The notes: generated from the letters alone by a model not told the origin. DNA of 64,000 bases from Luteolibacter flavescens (GCF_025950085.1 NZ_JAPDDS010000008.1:186001-250000); one strand, 5' to 3'; numbered from the stretch's first letter, positions 44,796-55,202 are shown. A program made the numbers and translations.

Positions 44796-45629
44796 TCAGG
44801 CGGCGGGCATCATGAAGGACAGGAGCTGGGCGAGCTTGTCGCGCAGCTTGTCCCGCGGGACGATGGCGTCCACGAGGCCGTGATCGAGCATGAACTCGGC
44901 GGTCTGGAAGCCGGGAGGCAGGTTCTGGTGGGTCGTTTCCTTCACGACGCGCGGGCCGGCGAAGCCGATCATGCACTTCGGCTCGGCGAGATTGATGTCG
45001 CCGATGGTGGCGAAGGACGCGGTGACACCGCCCGTGGTGGGGTCGGTGAGCAGGGAGATGTAGGGCAGGCCGGCCTCGGAGAGACGGGCGAGCGCGCCAC
45101 AGGTCTTCGCCATCTGCATGAGCGAGAGCATGCCCTCCTGCATGCGGGCGCCGGAGGAGGCGGAGACGATGATGACGCCGCGCTTTTCCACGATGGCCAG
45201 CTCGATGGCGCGGGTGATCTTTTCCCCGACGACGGAGCCCATGGACCCGGCGAAGAACTTGAAATCCATGACGGCGATGACGGCGGGCTGGCCACCGATG
45301 GCAAGGCGGCCGGTGACGACGGCGTCATTCATGCCGGTCTTCGCGCGCATGCCCTCGATCTTCTCGCGGTAGTTCGCGAAGCCGAGCGGGTTTGCGGAGA
45401 CGAGATCCTGGTCGGTTTCCTCGAAGGTGCCCTCGTCGGCGAGCAGGGCGATGCGGTCCATGGCATCCATGCGGAAGTGGTGGCCGCAGTGGTGGCAGGT
45501 CTGGTGAAACTGCTTCAGCTCCAGCGTGTGAAGCATGGCCCCGCAGTCCGGGCACTTCGTCCAGAGGCCCTCGGGCATGCTGTCGCGACCGCGTGCGCCG
45601 CGGAGAGGTGGCTTGTTGAAGATGCCCAT
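44796..45629 (-). CDS. accD: Acetyl-CoA carboxylase carboxyltransferase subunit beta
   Basis: This transfers carboxyl from biotin to acetyl-CoA, giving malonyl-CoA for fatty-acid synthesis, as part of an A2B2 complex with AccA. The 277-residue protein has the N-terminal zinc ribbon C26-x2-C29...C45-x2-C48, the ANPLGF and SSGARMQEG crotonase-like loops and PTTGGVTASFA. ATG 45629 places the zinc ribbon as in the family; an open frame upstream to 45719 overlaps comF and is discarded. It is the last gene of a CAAX protease-comF-accD cluster (64 bases after comF). Confidence 0.96.
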   Translation of the reverse strand: MGIFNKPPLRGARGRDSMPEGLWTKCPDCGAMLHTLELKQFHQTCHHCGHHFRMDAMDRIALLADEGTFEETDQDLVSANPLGFANYREKIEGMRAKTGMNDAVVTGRLAIGGQPAVIAVMDFKFFAGSMGSVVGEKITRAIELAIVEKRGVIIVSASSGARMQEGMLSLMQMAKTCGALARLSEAGLPYISLLTDPTTGGVTASFATIGDINLAEPKCMIGFAGPRVVKETTHQNLPPGFQTAEFMLDHGLVDAIVPRDKLRDKLAQLLSFMMPAA

Positions 45630-45693
45630 GGAGATTCGTTCTTTCTTGCTGGCGGCTTTCGCCCGGCTCGCTGCCGTGCGGGAGGCGGCGACG

Positions 45694-46464
45694 CTAGCCG
45701 CGCATGACGGTGACGACAACCACCTTTTGAATGCCCGCCTTCCTCAAAACGCGGGCGCACTCGCTGGTGGTGGCCCCGGTGGTGAAAACATCGTCCACGA
45801 TGATCGCGCCGGACGGCACTCCAGCGGCGAGGCTGCGGCCACCCTCCCGGGAGAGGTCGAAGGCCCCGCGGAGATTCTGCAGCCGCTGGGCGCGCGTCAG
45901 GCTGGTCTGGCTGTCGGTCGGGCGGGTGCGGGCGATGGCGCGGCACATCGGCAGGCCGGTAAGCGCGGCGAGCGGGCGGGCGATTTCCTCGGCCTGATTG
46001 AAGTGTCGCCAGAGCAGCCGCCGCCGGTGGAGCGGCACGGGGACGAGCGGCCAGCGCTCCGCGAGCGCGGGGGAGAGCCGGGGATCGTCCTGGAAGGAGC
46101 GGGCGGCGAGGCGGGCGAGCTCTTCCCCCAGTTCGATGTGGCGACCGTATTTCAGCCCGTGGATCATTTCCAGCAGGCGCGGGTGATGGGGCAAGGCGGG
46201 CCGGGCGAAGTCGAAGGCGAGCTTTTCCCCGCGGCAGTTCGGGCAATCGTCGAGGGACGCCGCGTGGCCTTCGAATTCCTCGCCGCACTTCAGGCAAAAG
46301 GGCTCGCGCAGGGAGGGCAGCTCGGCCGCGCAGGCATCGCAGAGCGAGCGACCGGCGGGCAAGCCGGCGGCGCAGTGGTGGCAGCGGCCGGGATAGACCA
46401 TGTCCAGCACCCGCCTCCCCCACCCTCGCCATGCGGCGCTGCTGACGATATGCGGCGTGCCCAT
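45694..46464 (-). CDS. comF: ComF family phosphoribosyltransferase-like protein
   Basis: A 256-residue double-zinc-ribbon plus phosphoribosyltransferase protein, needed for DNA uptake in naturally competent bacteria and sometimes called GntX. Cys pairs CHHC, CDAC, CLKC and CPNC form the zinc part; ALAERWPLVPVPLHRRRLLWRHFNQAE and the PRPP-binding AIIVDDVFTTGAT complete the core. Starts 25 bases after the CAAX-protease stop on the same strand. With the secretin/PilM locus at 2.8-10.2 kb it supports a possible competence system, though the motor genes are not seen. Confidence 0.93.
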   Translation of the reverse strand: MGTPHIVSSAAWRGWGRRVLDMVYPGRCHHCAAGLPAGRSLCDACAAELPSLREPFCLKCGEEFEGHAASLDDCPNCRGEKLAFDFARPALPHHPRLLEMIHGLKYGRHIELGEELARLAARSFQDDPRLSPALAERWPLVPVPLHRRRLLWRHFNQAEEIARPLAALTGLPMCRAIARTRPTDSQTSLTRAQRLQNLRGAFDLSREGGRSLAAGVPSGAIIVDDVFTTGATTSECARVLRKAGIQKVVVVTVMRG

Positions 46465-46488
46465 GGCGGGTGAGCTTTTCCTATCCGG

Positions 46489-47589
46489 CTAGCTGCGATA
46501 GCTCGCGGGCGGTTCCGGCACGCGGGTCATGATGTGGACCAGCACGCCGGTGACAGCCACCACGGACAGCGGCAGGAGGCCCTCGCGCAGGGTGGTGCCG
46601 ACGAACCAGCGGGTGATCTCCGGCAGGCCGCCGACCGCCCAGGTGGCGGACTTGAAGATGCCAAAGCCGACCACCCAGCCGAAGTGCAGGCCTATGGGCA
46701 GCCACAGCGAGGCGGTGCGGATGCGGGCGTAGGCGAGCACCAGACCGACGGCGAAGAGCACCGTGAGGCCGGAGACCAGCTCCAGAGGATTCGCGAAGCG
46801 GGCGAAGATCTGGCCGAGCAGGTAAAAGCCCGCCGAGGACGACTCCGGATCCGGCACCCGCACATAGGGCGAGGGCTCCAGGAAGTGGACGAAGGCGAAA
46901 AGCAGCGAGAGGGCGATGACCGCGGGCGTTGCCCGCATGGCTCGCAGGAAGATGCCGAGCAGCACGCCGCGGAAGAGGACCTCCTCGATGAGCGAGACGA
47001 TCAGAGCGCCGGGGACCACTTTCTTGAAGGACTTCGCCCAGTCGATGGGCTGCTGGAAAAGATTCGCCGCGCCGCGGGTGGAAGCCTCGGCGTCCTTCCA
47101 CATGAAGCAGCCGGCCTGCAGCATGAGCCAGCCCGAGAGCAGCAGCAGCCCGGCGGCGATGATGAAGCCGGTGCCGAATTGTAGCCAGCCCTGCGGATTC
47201 CGCCGGAGCGGCTGGCCGAGATCGGACGAGATCACATTGTCCGGCAGGCGCAGCGACCAAGGCGTATCCCGGTAGCTGCCGGGCGCACGACCGAGACGCA
47301 GCCAGGCGGTGAGCGGGAAGATGAGCACCAGAGCGGAGAGCATCATCGCGCGGTCGAAGAAGCGCGGGAATTCGGCACGGCCCGCCGCCTTGGCCAGGGC
47401 GTCGATTGCCTTGTTCGTCTGCTTGTCCGCAGTGACCTCCGCCAGGCCCTTCCCGAGCTGATAGAGCCACGGGGAAATGATCGCGGCGAGGACGAGGGTG
47501 GCGGCCACATAGGCAAGGATCTTCAATACATCACTCTGCTGGCCACGTCGCACGCGGCGGAAGGTGAGGCGACCCGGGGAAACTTCCAA
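46489..47589 (-). CDS. CPBP (CAAX-type) intramembrane glutamic endopeptidase
   Basis: A 366-residue polytopic protein of the CPBP/Rce1-like family. The catalytic EExxxR motif is EEVLFRG with E202, E203 and R207, and later FAFVHFL and GLHFGW supply the conserved histidines. About eight hydrophobic segments are visible. In bacteria these proteases process small peptides or prenylated-like proteins; the target is unknown. The start is uncertain: TTG 47589 is the first in-frame option, GTG codons follow at residue 13. First gene of the comF-accD cluster. Confidence 0.88.
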   Translation of the reverse strand: MEVSPGRLTFRRVRRGQQSDVLKILAYVAATLVLAAIISPWLYQLGKGLAEVTADKQTNKAIDALAKAAGRAEFPRFFDRAMMLSALVLIFPLTAWLRLGRAPGSYRDTPWSLRLPDNVISSDLGQPLRRNPQGWLQFGTGFIIAAGLLLLSGWLMLQAGCFMWKDAEASTRGAANLFQQPIDWAKSFKKVVPGALIVSLIEEVLFRGVLLGIFLRAMRATPAVIALSLLFAFVHFLEPSPYVRVPDPESSSAGFYLLGQIFARFANPLELVSGLTVLFAVGLVLAYARIRTASLWLPIGLHFGWVVGFGIFKSATWAVGGLPEITRWFVGTTLREGLLPLSVVAVTGVLVHIMTRVPEPPASYRS

Positions 47590-47707
47590 GTGCCAAGTGA
47601 TGATACGACGCGATGAGCCCCGCGGGCCGGGAAATGAGGGGAGCCCGCCGGAAAATTCACCCTTCTTTCATCAAGGTGCCCGCCATGCCACTCCAGATCC
47701 CCTCTTC

Positions 47708-48325
47708 ATGAAACGGACGCCGATGACCCCGATGGCGCAGGCCAGCCTGGCGCTCCCGCCCCTGATGGCCGTCACGGGGATACTGGGCATGATGATCGCG
47801 ATGCGGGGGATGATCGTCGGTGCCCTCCTGATCGCCGTGCTGCCGCTGCCCCTCCTCCTTACCCTTCCGATACTCATCCGCGGGGTGATGGGCAGATATG
47901 GCATGCGGGCACCGGTGCGCGGGCTTTTCATCGCAACGGCATCGCTCTCTACAGCCGTCATCACCATCGCCGGGAATGAGGCCACGCTCCCGCTGCTGTC
48001 GGACCCGGTGCGCCCGCTACCGAGGGTGGCAGGGGGAGAAAGGGCGACGAGGCTGGAGTTCCGCTTCCCCGAAGTCACCCGGGTGGTGCACGATCCCCAT
48101 GGGAAAATCCGCTTCTACCGTGGGGAAGCGCCGCAGATGGAGCCCCTGCCCGATGGCTCTGCGATGTTGGTTTTCCGCGGTGAATACACGAGCCTCGATA
48201 CCTGGCGCGATCACGCCACCGTGGAGGCAGATGCCTTCGATCTCGGCGGGTGGATGGGAGCCCGGATCGATATCGACCGGATCAGCGTGACGGACGAGGG
48301 CGGATTTGAGAGCGGGTCCGAGTGA
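47708..48325 (+). CDS. Membrane protein of unknown function
   Basis: A 205-residue protein. Three hydrophobic helices at about 12-30, 33-55 and 68-90 (LPPLMAVTGILGMMIAMRG, LLIAVLPLPLLLTLPIL, LFIATASLSTAVITI) are followed by a soluble C-terminal domain (about 105-205) with LEFRFPEVTRVVHDPHGKIRFYRG. No family recognised. ATG 47708 removes 48 codons that would overlap the divergent CAAX protease start. Single gene, divergent from the protease. Confidence 0.75.
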   Translation: MKRTPMTPMAQASLALPPLMAVTGILGMMIAMRGMIVGALLIAVLPLPLLLTLPILIRGVMGRYGMRAPVRGLFIATASLSTAVITIAGNEATLPLLSDPVRPLPRVAGGERATRLEFRFPEVTRVVHDPHGKIRFYRGEAPQMEPLPDGSAMLVFRGEYTSLDTWRDHATVEADAFDLGGWMGARIDIDRISVTDEGGFESGSE

Positions 48326-48403
48326 GCGCGCGGGAGTCCTCCGGAAAGCACCCGCTCGCCGGAGGACTCCACGCTATCCTGTCATGTCATGGGCTCACTG
48401 CAC

Positions 48404-48640
48404 TCACTTCAGCGCGCTGAGGTCGGCTCCGTGATTGATGTGATAGACGGACCCGCCGAGCACGATGGCGGGGACGCTTTTCACACCGGCCTGCTCGGCC
48501 TCGCCCAGGCGGCCGGGGGACTCGCCGAGGTGGACGATTTCCACGTCGAAGCGAGCGGGGTCCAGCGAGGCGGCCAGGGATTGCTCGGCATCGACACAGA
48601 CGGGGCAGCCGGCGTGGTAGAAGGTGGCGTGTTGTTTCAT
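48404..48640 (-). CDS. Thioredoxin/glutaredoxin-like protein with a CPVC site
   Basis: A 78-residue small redox protein: KQHATFYHAGCPVCVDAEQSL holds the CPVC dithiol after the first strand, and VKSVPAIVLGGSVYHINHG contains the cis-proline (VPA) and following strand. It is the minimal thioredoxin-fold size typical of glutaredoxin-like proteins. The start ATG at 48640 is chosen; upstream in-frame codons are in the divergent promoter. It is divergent from the HxlR gene, with about 80 bases between starts, so HxlR may control both. Confidence 0.88.
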   Translation of the reverse strand: MKQHATFYHAGCPVCVDAEQSLAASLDPARFDVEIVHLGESPGRLGEAEQAGVKSVPAIVLGGSVYHINHGADLSALK

Positions 48641-48720
48641 CGCTTCGATTGGTTGGTTGTTGGTTCGGTTGGTTTTGCGTTTGATGCGGCGGGTTGCCGT
48701 GACGTAGGAAAGCACCCGCG
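48641..48720. promoter_or_regulatory. Divergent promoter region between the thioredoxin-like and HxlR genes
   Basis: The 80-base gap holds a GGTTGG-rich series (GATTGGTTGGTTGTTGG followed by TTCGGTTGGTTTTGCG). Repeated half-sites like this suit a dimeric winged-helix regulator such as the adjacent HxlR protein. This is inference from layout; no binding consensus is known to me for this protein. Confidence 0.45.
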
Positions 48721-49158
48721 ATGAATCGGGAAATCGGGCAGGATTCGGGAGGGACCCCACCGGAAAGTGCCCGGGTGACACCCCCGGCCGACATGCCGCA
48801 GGATGCCCCGGTGAGGACCGCCCCTGCCTATCTCTCGCTGGACGACCGGAACCGCTACCGGAGCCTGGAGGAGGTGGTGGGCTGCAAGTGGGCCGTGGCC
48901 GTGGTGGCGGCCATCGCGCGCGGCGTGAAGCGCCCCGGGGCGCTGGAGCGCTTCATCCCCGGCATCTCGGCGAAGGTGCTGGCGGAGCGGCTGAAGAAGC
49001 TGCTGGAGCACGGGCTGGCTGAGCGCACGGAGTATCCCGGCCTGCCCGCCCGGGTGGAATACGATCTCTCGCCGCGCGGGCAGAGGCTCGCCGGCATCAT
49101 CGAGCAGCTCCGCGAGCTCGACACCCACTACGCCGCCGGAGAGGAGGCTGCCCCATGA
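48721..49158 (+). CDS. HxlR-family transcriptional regulator
   Basis: A 145-residue winged-helix protein of the HxlR family (MarR-like). WAVAVVAAIARGVKRPGALERFIPGISAKVLAERLKKLLEHGLAERTEYPGLPARVEYDLSPRGQRL contains the W-x-x-x-I/L start, the recognition helix (ISAKVLAERLKKL) and the wing (RVEYDLSPRG). These regulators respond to redox or electrophile signals. A disordered N-terminus of about 45 residues precedes the domain, longer than usual; a later start is possible. It overlaps the MOSC gene by four bases (ATGA), so the two are one operon. Confidence 0.88.
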   Translation: MNREIGQDSGGTPPESARVTPPADMPQDAPVRTAPAYLSLDDRNRYRSLEEVVGCKWAVAVVAAIARGVKRPGALERFIPGISAKVLAERLKKLLEHGLAERTEYPGLPARVEYDLSPRGQRLAGIIEQLRELDTHYAAGEEAAP

Positions 49159-49895
49159 CCACGACCGCCACCGCCATTCCCATGACATCCCCCGCGACCA
49201 TGGACGTGCTCGCGCTGCACTACGGCCCCGCCACGGACGTGCCAGGCGGCGGCAGCGGCGAGTGGTGGGACAAGGACTGGCGCACCGGCTTCTACAAGGT
49301 GGCGCACGAGGGCCCGCAGTGGCTGGGCTACCTCGGCTTCCGCGGGGACGAGGTGGCGGACACGCGCGTCCACGGCGGCGTGGACAAGGCCGTCTGCGTC
49401 TATCCCTCCGAGCACTACGCGCACTGGAATACGATCGAGGACCTGGAGGGCCTGCCCACCGGAGCCTTCGGCGAAAATCTCACCACCCGCGGGCTGGTGG
49501 AGGAGGAGGTCTGCATCGGCGACACCTTCGCCATCGGCACCGCCATCGTCCAGGTCTCCCAGCCGCGGCAGCCGTGCTGGAAGCTCGCGCGCCGCTGGCA
49601 CGTGAAGGACCTCGCCGTGCAGGTGGAGCGGAATGGCCGCACCGGATTCTACTTCCGCGTGCTGCGCCACGGCGAGGTGGCCGCCGGGGACGCCTTCCAG
49701 CTCCAAGAGCGCCCGCACCCGGAGTGGACGCTCGCCCGCTGCAACCGCATCATGCACCAGCGCGAGGGCGGCCCGGATGCCGCGCGCGCCTTGGCCGGAT
49801 GCCCCGCCCTCTCCGCAAGCTGGAAGGACGGCCTCTGGAACCGCGGCCGCGCCAAGGAAGCCGACCCCGCCGCCCGCCGCGAACAGCCGAAGTGA
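49155..49895 (+). CDS. MOSC domain protein (YiiM-like) with C-terminal 3-alpha domain
   Basis: A 246-residue protein. The MOSC core, a molybdenum-cofactor-linked fold, covers about 15-160: VHGGVDKAVCVYP, PTGAFGENLTTRG and QVSQPRQPCWKLARRW with the essential cysteine. The last segment (about 165-215) matches the 3-alpha domain of YiiM. YiiM-type proteins reduce or detoxify N-hydroxylated base analogues such as 6-hydroxylaminopurine. Pairing with an HxlR regulator and a divergent thioredoxin-like protein fits a small redox/detoxification module. The 3' end is arginine/proline rich. Confidence 0.88.
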   Translation: MTTTATAIPMTSPATMDVLALHYGPATDVPGGGSGEWWDKDWRTGFYKVAHEGPQWLGYLGFRGDEVADTRVHGGVDKAVCVYPSEHYAHWNTIEDLEGLPTGAFGENLTTRGLVEEEVCIGDTFAIGTAIVQVSQPRQPCWKLARRWHVKDLAVQVERNGRTGFYFRVLRHGEVAAGDAFQLQERPHPEWTLARCNRIMHQREGGPDAARALAGCPALSASWKDGLWNRGRAKEADPAARREQPK

Positions 49896-49909
49896 CGGGA
49901 TCTTCACCG

Positions 49910-50206
49910 ATGTCACACCCGCCGACGAATCAGCAGGAAATGCCCGCCCATTCCCCAAGCCTGGCGCCCGGGCTCGCGCTCATCGCTCTCGCCCTGCCCT
50001 GCTGCACCCCCATCGGCACCGCCGATCCGCTCGACAGCGGGGAGCACTCGGCCGCCGTGCTCAACCTCGGCCCCACCTCCGCCAACCGCGAGGAAGAGCG
50101 CAAGCTGCAGGACGACCGCGTCCGCCGCCTCTCCGGCGGGAGCGAGGAAAACCACGGCTCCTCCTTCCGCGGCTCCGTGGGAGTGGATGCGGTGTCGGAT
50201 TTCTGA
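49910..50206 (+). CDS. Small putative lipoprotein
   Basis: A 98-residue protein: a hydrophobic segment ends in the lipobox-like LALPC (then CTPIG), consistent with lipidation at Cys and membrane anchoring. The mature part (DPLDSGEHSAAVLNLGPTS, later REEERKLQDDRVRRL) is short and charged, no family. The start ATG 49910 gives a somewhat long n-region; ATG 49940 would be a shorter alternative. It follows the MOSC gene by 14 bases and may share its transcript. Confidence 0.65.
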   Translation: MSHPPTNQQEMPAHSPSLAPGLALIALALPCCTPIGTADPLDSGEHSAAVLNLGPTSANREEERKLQDDRVRRLSGGSEENHGSSFRGSVGVDAVSDF

Positions 50207-50277
50207 AGAAGCGGCGGCAAAGTCATTGACCTGAATTCCAAACAGGAATATCCCCGAAGCTCATCCGCCCCCATCCG

Positions 50278-50664
50278 ATGAGTTGGACACTCGACGCGAC
50301 AGAGCAATTTTTGCGCGACTTCGAAAAGCTTGGCCCGAATGAGCAAGCTGCCATCTCATTCAATTTGCAGGTCTATCAGGATGCCCTGAACCAATGCAAA
50401 AACCCCATTCACGTCCAATTGGGATTCCTTCATCAGGAACCCAAGGGAATCAGAGCCGTTGACCAGCGCGGCGGCGCTTATCCGGATGGAACGAAGCGCC
50501 CCAAAATGAAGGAAGTCCGGGCCTACACGTATTCCAATTTGAAATCACACACCCTTCATTTATTGTGTGTGGGAGGAAAGGGAGAGCGGGAGCAAGCGAG
50601 GGACATCAGATTTGCCTCCAAGGAAGTTGAGAGAATTTTGCAGGAGTCCGAACAGGAAGATTGA
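50278..50664 (+). CDS. Putative HigB/RelE-like toxin
   Basis: A 128-residue basic protein. The N-terminus (TLDATEQFLRDFEKLGPNEQ) resembles the first helices of RelE-superfamily toxins, and the gene lies nine bases upstream of an XRE-type regulator gene on the same strand, the toxin-first order of HigBA systems. The centre (KMKEVRAYTYSNLKSHTLHLLCV) could hold the toxin beta-sheet. It is lower in GC than its neighbours, as toxin-antitoxin genes often are. Assignment depends mostly on context, so moderate confidence. Confidence 0.6.
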   Translation: MSWTLDATEQFLRDFEKLGPNEQAAISFNLQVYQDALNQCKNPIHVQLGFLHQEPKGIRAVDQRGGAYPDGTKRPKMKEVRAYTYSNLKSHTLHLLCVGGKGEREQARDIRFASKEVERILQESEQED

Positions 50665-50673
50665 TCCGACAAC

Positions 50674-51255
50674 ATGAGCACGAAATTCAATTCCGTTTCC
50701 GATCTGCTGAAGAAGCATGGGAAACCCGAGGCGATCTCGGAATTCGACGAACTTCTCAAAGGCTCGTCGATTGTCCGCACCTTGGTCTCAAAGCGGATCA
50801 AAGCCGGCCTGACGCAAAAGGACGTGGCCGCAGCCATGGGGATCACTCAAAGCGCCGTTTCGAAGTTCGAGGCGTCGATGGACTGCGACGTGACGCTAGG
50901 CGAAATCGCGCGTTACTCCGAAGCTCTCGACTCCCCGATGACCATCCAGATCGGCGCGCCGATGAGCTTGGTCCAGAGCGTGAAAAGCCACGCGTTTGCG
51001 ATGAAGCATGATCTGGAGAGGCTCGCCGCCCTTGCTTGTGAGAATGAGGAAGACTCCGACTTTTCCCATAACGTCGAGAGGTTCTTCGCGGAAGCCGGAT
51101 TCAACCTGATGGCTTTCCTGGTGGACGCTTCCGACAAGCTTCCGGCTTCTGTCGCGAAGGCCCGAACCAGCCGATTCAGGGTATTGGACAAGGAGCCCTA
51201 CCACAGCCCGGGGATTGATCCGAAGCCTGCGAAAAAGCGGAAGGCGACGGCCTGA
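50674..51255 (+). CDS. XRE-family helix-turn-helix protein, putative antitoxin
   Basis: A 193-residue protein with an XRE helix-turn-helix near residues 40-95: VSKRIKAGLTQKDVAAAMGITQSAVSKFEASMD is the classic pattern. The C-terminal half (about 105-193) is helical and ends basic (KPAKKRKATA). It would repress the operon and neutralise the upstream toxin. AGGAAG lies about 13 bases before the ATG. It is also possible that this is an ordinary regulator with an unrelated partner. Confidence 0.72.
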   Translation: MSTKFNSVSDLLKKHGKPEAISEFDELLKGSSIVRTLVSKRIKAGLTQKDVAAAMGITQSAVSKFEASMDCDVTLGEIARYSEALDSPMTIQIGAPMSLVQSVKSHAFAMKHDLERLAALACENEEDSDFSHNVERFFAEAGFNLMAFLVDASDKLPASVAKARTSRFRVLDKEPYHSPGIDPKPAKKRKATA

Positions 51256-51442
51256 AGACTTCCCCTCATCGACCGAGCGGGGCTTTCCAAAAGCGACCTG
51301 GCCAACGGGAGCGCGTCCGATTTCCGGTCCATATCTGGTGCCGCCCCCTTGGGATGCGAATGGACTCGCCGGGGTGGACGCAACGGAAACGGACCGAATC
51401 CGGCATTGAAAAAGCCGCCGCCCCGGCCAATCTCCCCGCCCC

Positions 51443-53317
<1,875 letters not shown>

Positions 53318-53363
53318 TCCGGCGGGATCCGGGTTGGGAGTGCTGATTGGTGAGGAATTGTGA

Positions 53364-53385
53364 GCCGCACGCTCCGGCGTGCGGC
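53364..53385. terminator. Perfect palindrome downstream of thrS
   Basis: GCCGCACGC and GCGTGCGGC (9-bp stem, loop TCCG) lie 47 bases after the thrS stop. There is no T-run, so it may be a weak or Rho-related terminator. The remaining gap 53386-53530 has no recognisable gene. Confidence 0.5.
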
Positions 53386-53530
53386 GCGAGGCTGTATTGT
53401 GGCCCCAGCGGGCTTCGGTGCTGAAGGCGGCTTCAAGGTTTTACCTCGGCTTTAAAGCTCACCCAAAGCCATGCGGGGCAACGGTCCAGAACGCTTATTC
53501 GGGTAGACCGCTCCTACTCTTGCCCACCCT

Positions 53531-53570
53531 GGGAAATAAAACCGGCCGCGCACTTGCATGCGCGGCCGGT
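53531..53570 (-). terminator. Intrinsic terminator of the peroxiredoxin gene
   Basis: A perfect 12-bp stem (53541-53552 with 53559-53570) has loop CTTGCA. On the minus strand it is followed by TTTTATTTCC (53540-53531). It lies about 50 bases past the peroxiredoxin stop. Confidence 0.82.
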
Positions 53571-53620
53571 GGATAAATCAGTTCGGCCTTGTTAGATCGG
53601 GCCGGACAAATGTGCGGAAC

Positions 53621-54247
53621 TCAGTTCGCAAGGTAACCGGAGACTCCCTCGTGGTCCGGCTTCATCGCCTTGTCGCCGCGGGTCCAGTCCATCGGGCAGA
53701 CTTCGCCGAATTGCTCGAAGTGCTGCAGAGCATCCACCACGCGCAGCGCCTCGCGAATCGAGCGGCCGAGCGGCATGTCATTGATGACCTGGTGGCGGAC
53801 GATGCCCTCCTTGTCGATGAGGAAGAGGCCGCGGTAGGCGACGAGTTCGCCGCGCACCGTGAGCGAGCCGTTCTCGTCGAAGTCGTAGTCGCCGGCGAGG
53901 ACGTCATAGGCGTCCGAGATGGTCTTGTTCACATCGGCCACGAGCGGGTAGGTCACGCCCTCGATGCCGCCCTTTGCCTTCGGCGTCTGGAGCCAGGCCC
54001 AGTGGGAGAATTCCGAGTCGGTCGAGCAACCGACCACCGCCACGTTCCGCGACTCGAACTCGGCCAGCTCTTCCTGGAAGCGGTGCAGCTCCGTCGGGCA
54101 GACGAAGGTGAAGTCCTTCGGGTAGAAGAAGAAGATCACGTACTTCTCACCGAGGAATTGATCGAGGGAGAATTCCTCGATGATGGTCGAGCCGGCGACG
54201 GCCTTGGCGGTGAAGGAGGGGGCTTTCTTTCCTACGAGGACGGACAT
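53621..54247 (-). CDS. Typical 2-Cys peroxiredoxin (AhpC/TSA family)
   Basis: This reduces hydrogen peroxide and alkyl hydroperoxides. The 208-residue protein carries the peroxidatic C50 in DFTFVCPTE and the resolving C184 in GEVCPMDW, so it is a typical 2-Cys enzyme working as a dimer or decamer. STDSEFSHWAW and NDMPLGRS are further landmarks. ATG 54247 is right for the family; an open frame to 54445 upstream is discarded. No AhpF or other reductase is next to it; the thioredoxin system presumably supplies electrons. Confidence 0.95.
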   Translation of the reverse strand: MSVLVGKKAPSFTAKAVAGSTIIEEFSLDQFLGEKYVIFFFYPKDFTFVCPTELHRFQEELAEFESRNVAVVGCSTDSEFSHWAWLQTPKAKGGIEGVTYPLVADVNKTISDAYDVLAGDYDFDENGSLTVRGELVAYRGLFLIDKEGIVRHQVINDMPLGRSIREALRVVDALQHFEQFGEVCPMDWTRGDKAMKPDHEGVSGYLAN

Positions 54248-54499
54248 GATGTTGGGGATTGGTTGGTGAAATGTTTGCGGCCCGGCGGGTAGCCGCGCGG
54301 GGCGTGACGGGCAACCCTTTTCCGGGCAGCGGCGAGGCCCGGGAAGGAAGCATCCCGCGGACCGGGATTGCCGCCGCAGCGCGATCCGCGTATTCCCACG
54401 CACCCGTGGAAACGCTGACCGATCATGAATGCTCCGAATGGGCAATCGGTCGCGCCGCGCGAATGTCGTGCGCTCTAACAGGCCTCTCCCCGCCGCAAC

Positions 54500-55183
54500 C
54501 TACTCCTCCAGAAAGGTCGCCAGCACCACGGGATCGGCCAGGCTTTCCACCACCACGTCCGCACCGTATTCGCGGAGCTGGGCGGCGGTGAAGTGGCCGG
54601 TGGCGACGGCAAGGCAGCGCGCACCGATGGCGCGCGCGCAGGCGATGTCCTTTGGCGTGTCGCCGATGACAAGCGTCTCCTCCGCCGTGAAATCCCGGCC
54701 CGCATGGGCGGCGGCCCGCTGCAGGGCCACCGGGCCGAGCAGATTCCGGTCCGCGTGGTCGCAGCCGTAGGCGCCAAAGGCGAAGTGGGCATCCAGCCCG
54801 TAGTGCCGCATCTTTGCCGCAGCTCCACCGGCGATATTCCCGGTCAGCAGGCCGACGGTCACCTCCCGGATGCCGGCCAGCCTTTCCAATAGCTCCGCCG
54901 CACCCGGCAGCACGCGGCCATCATAGCCGCCGCGCTCCAGATTCCCCTCCAGATGACGGAGGTAGCTGGCGAAAAAGCACGCCTCCTCCTCCGGCCCGTG
55001 GGCCCGGTCAAAGTGGGCGAGGATGCCGGCCAGCACGCCGAGGTCGGTGCTGCCGGCCAGATCCAGCGCGGGCCCGCTGCCGCCGAAGCACTCCTCGGCG
55101 GCCTGCTGCAGGGCCCGCATCCCGGCACCACCGGTATCCACCAGGGTGCCGTCGATGTCGAATAGCCAAAGCCTGATAGCCAC
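54500..55183 (-). CDS. HAD-superfamily phosphatase (phosphoglycolate phosphatase-like)
   Basis: A 227-residue HAD hydrolase. Motif I is LWLFDIDGTLVDTGG (nucleophile D9, acid D11), motif II LLTGNIAGGA (Thr), motif IV VIGDTPKDIACARAIG (Asp). The C1 cap, between about 20 and 85, fits the phosphoglycolate phosphatase/beta-phosphoglucomutase subgroup. The substrate cannot be named from sequence. It lies 19 bases downstream of infC on the same strand and is probably co-transcribed. Confidence 0.88.
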   Translation of the reverse strand: MAIRLWLFDIDGTLVDTGGAGMRALQQAAEECFGGSGPALDLAGSTDLGVLAGILAHFDRAHGPEEEACFFASYLRHLEGNLERGGYDGRVLPGAAELLERLAGIREVTVGLLTGNIAGGAAAKMRHYGLDAHFAFGAYGCDHADRNLLGPVALQRAAAHAGRDFTAEETLVIGDTPKDIACARAIGARCLAVATGHFTAAQLREYGADVVVESLADPVVLATFLEE

Positions 55184-55202
55184 TGAACCGGAATGAATCA
55201 GA

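Noticed and set aside
53386-53530. Possible tRNA or small RNA gene after thrS
   Set aside because: No acceptor/T-arm pairing or GTTCRA-type T-loop could be assembled.
54411-54460. GACCGAT...ATCGGTC inverted repeat between the peroxiredoxin and HAD genes
   Set aside because: Seven-base arms with a loop of about 20 bases are weak, without a T-run or second structure.
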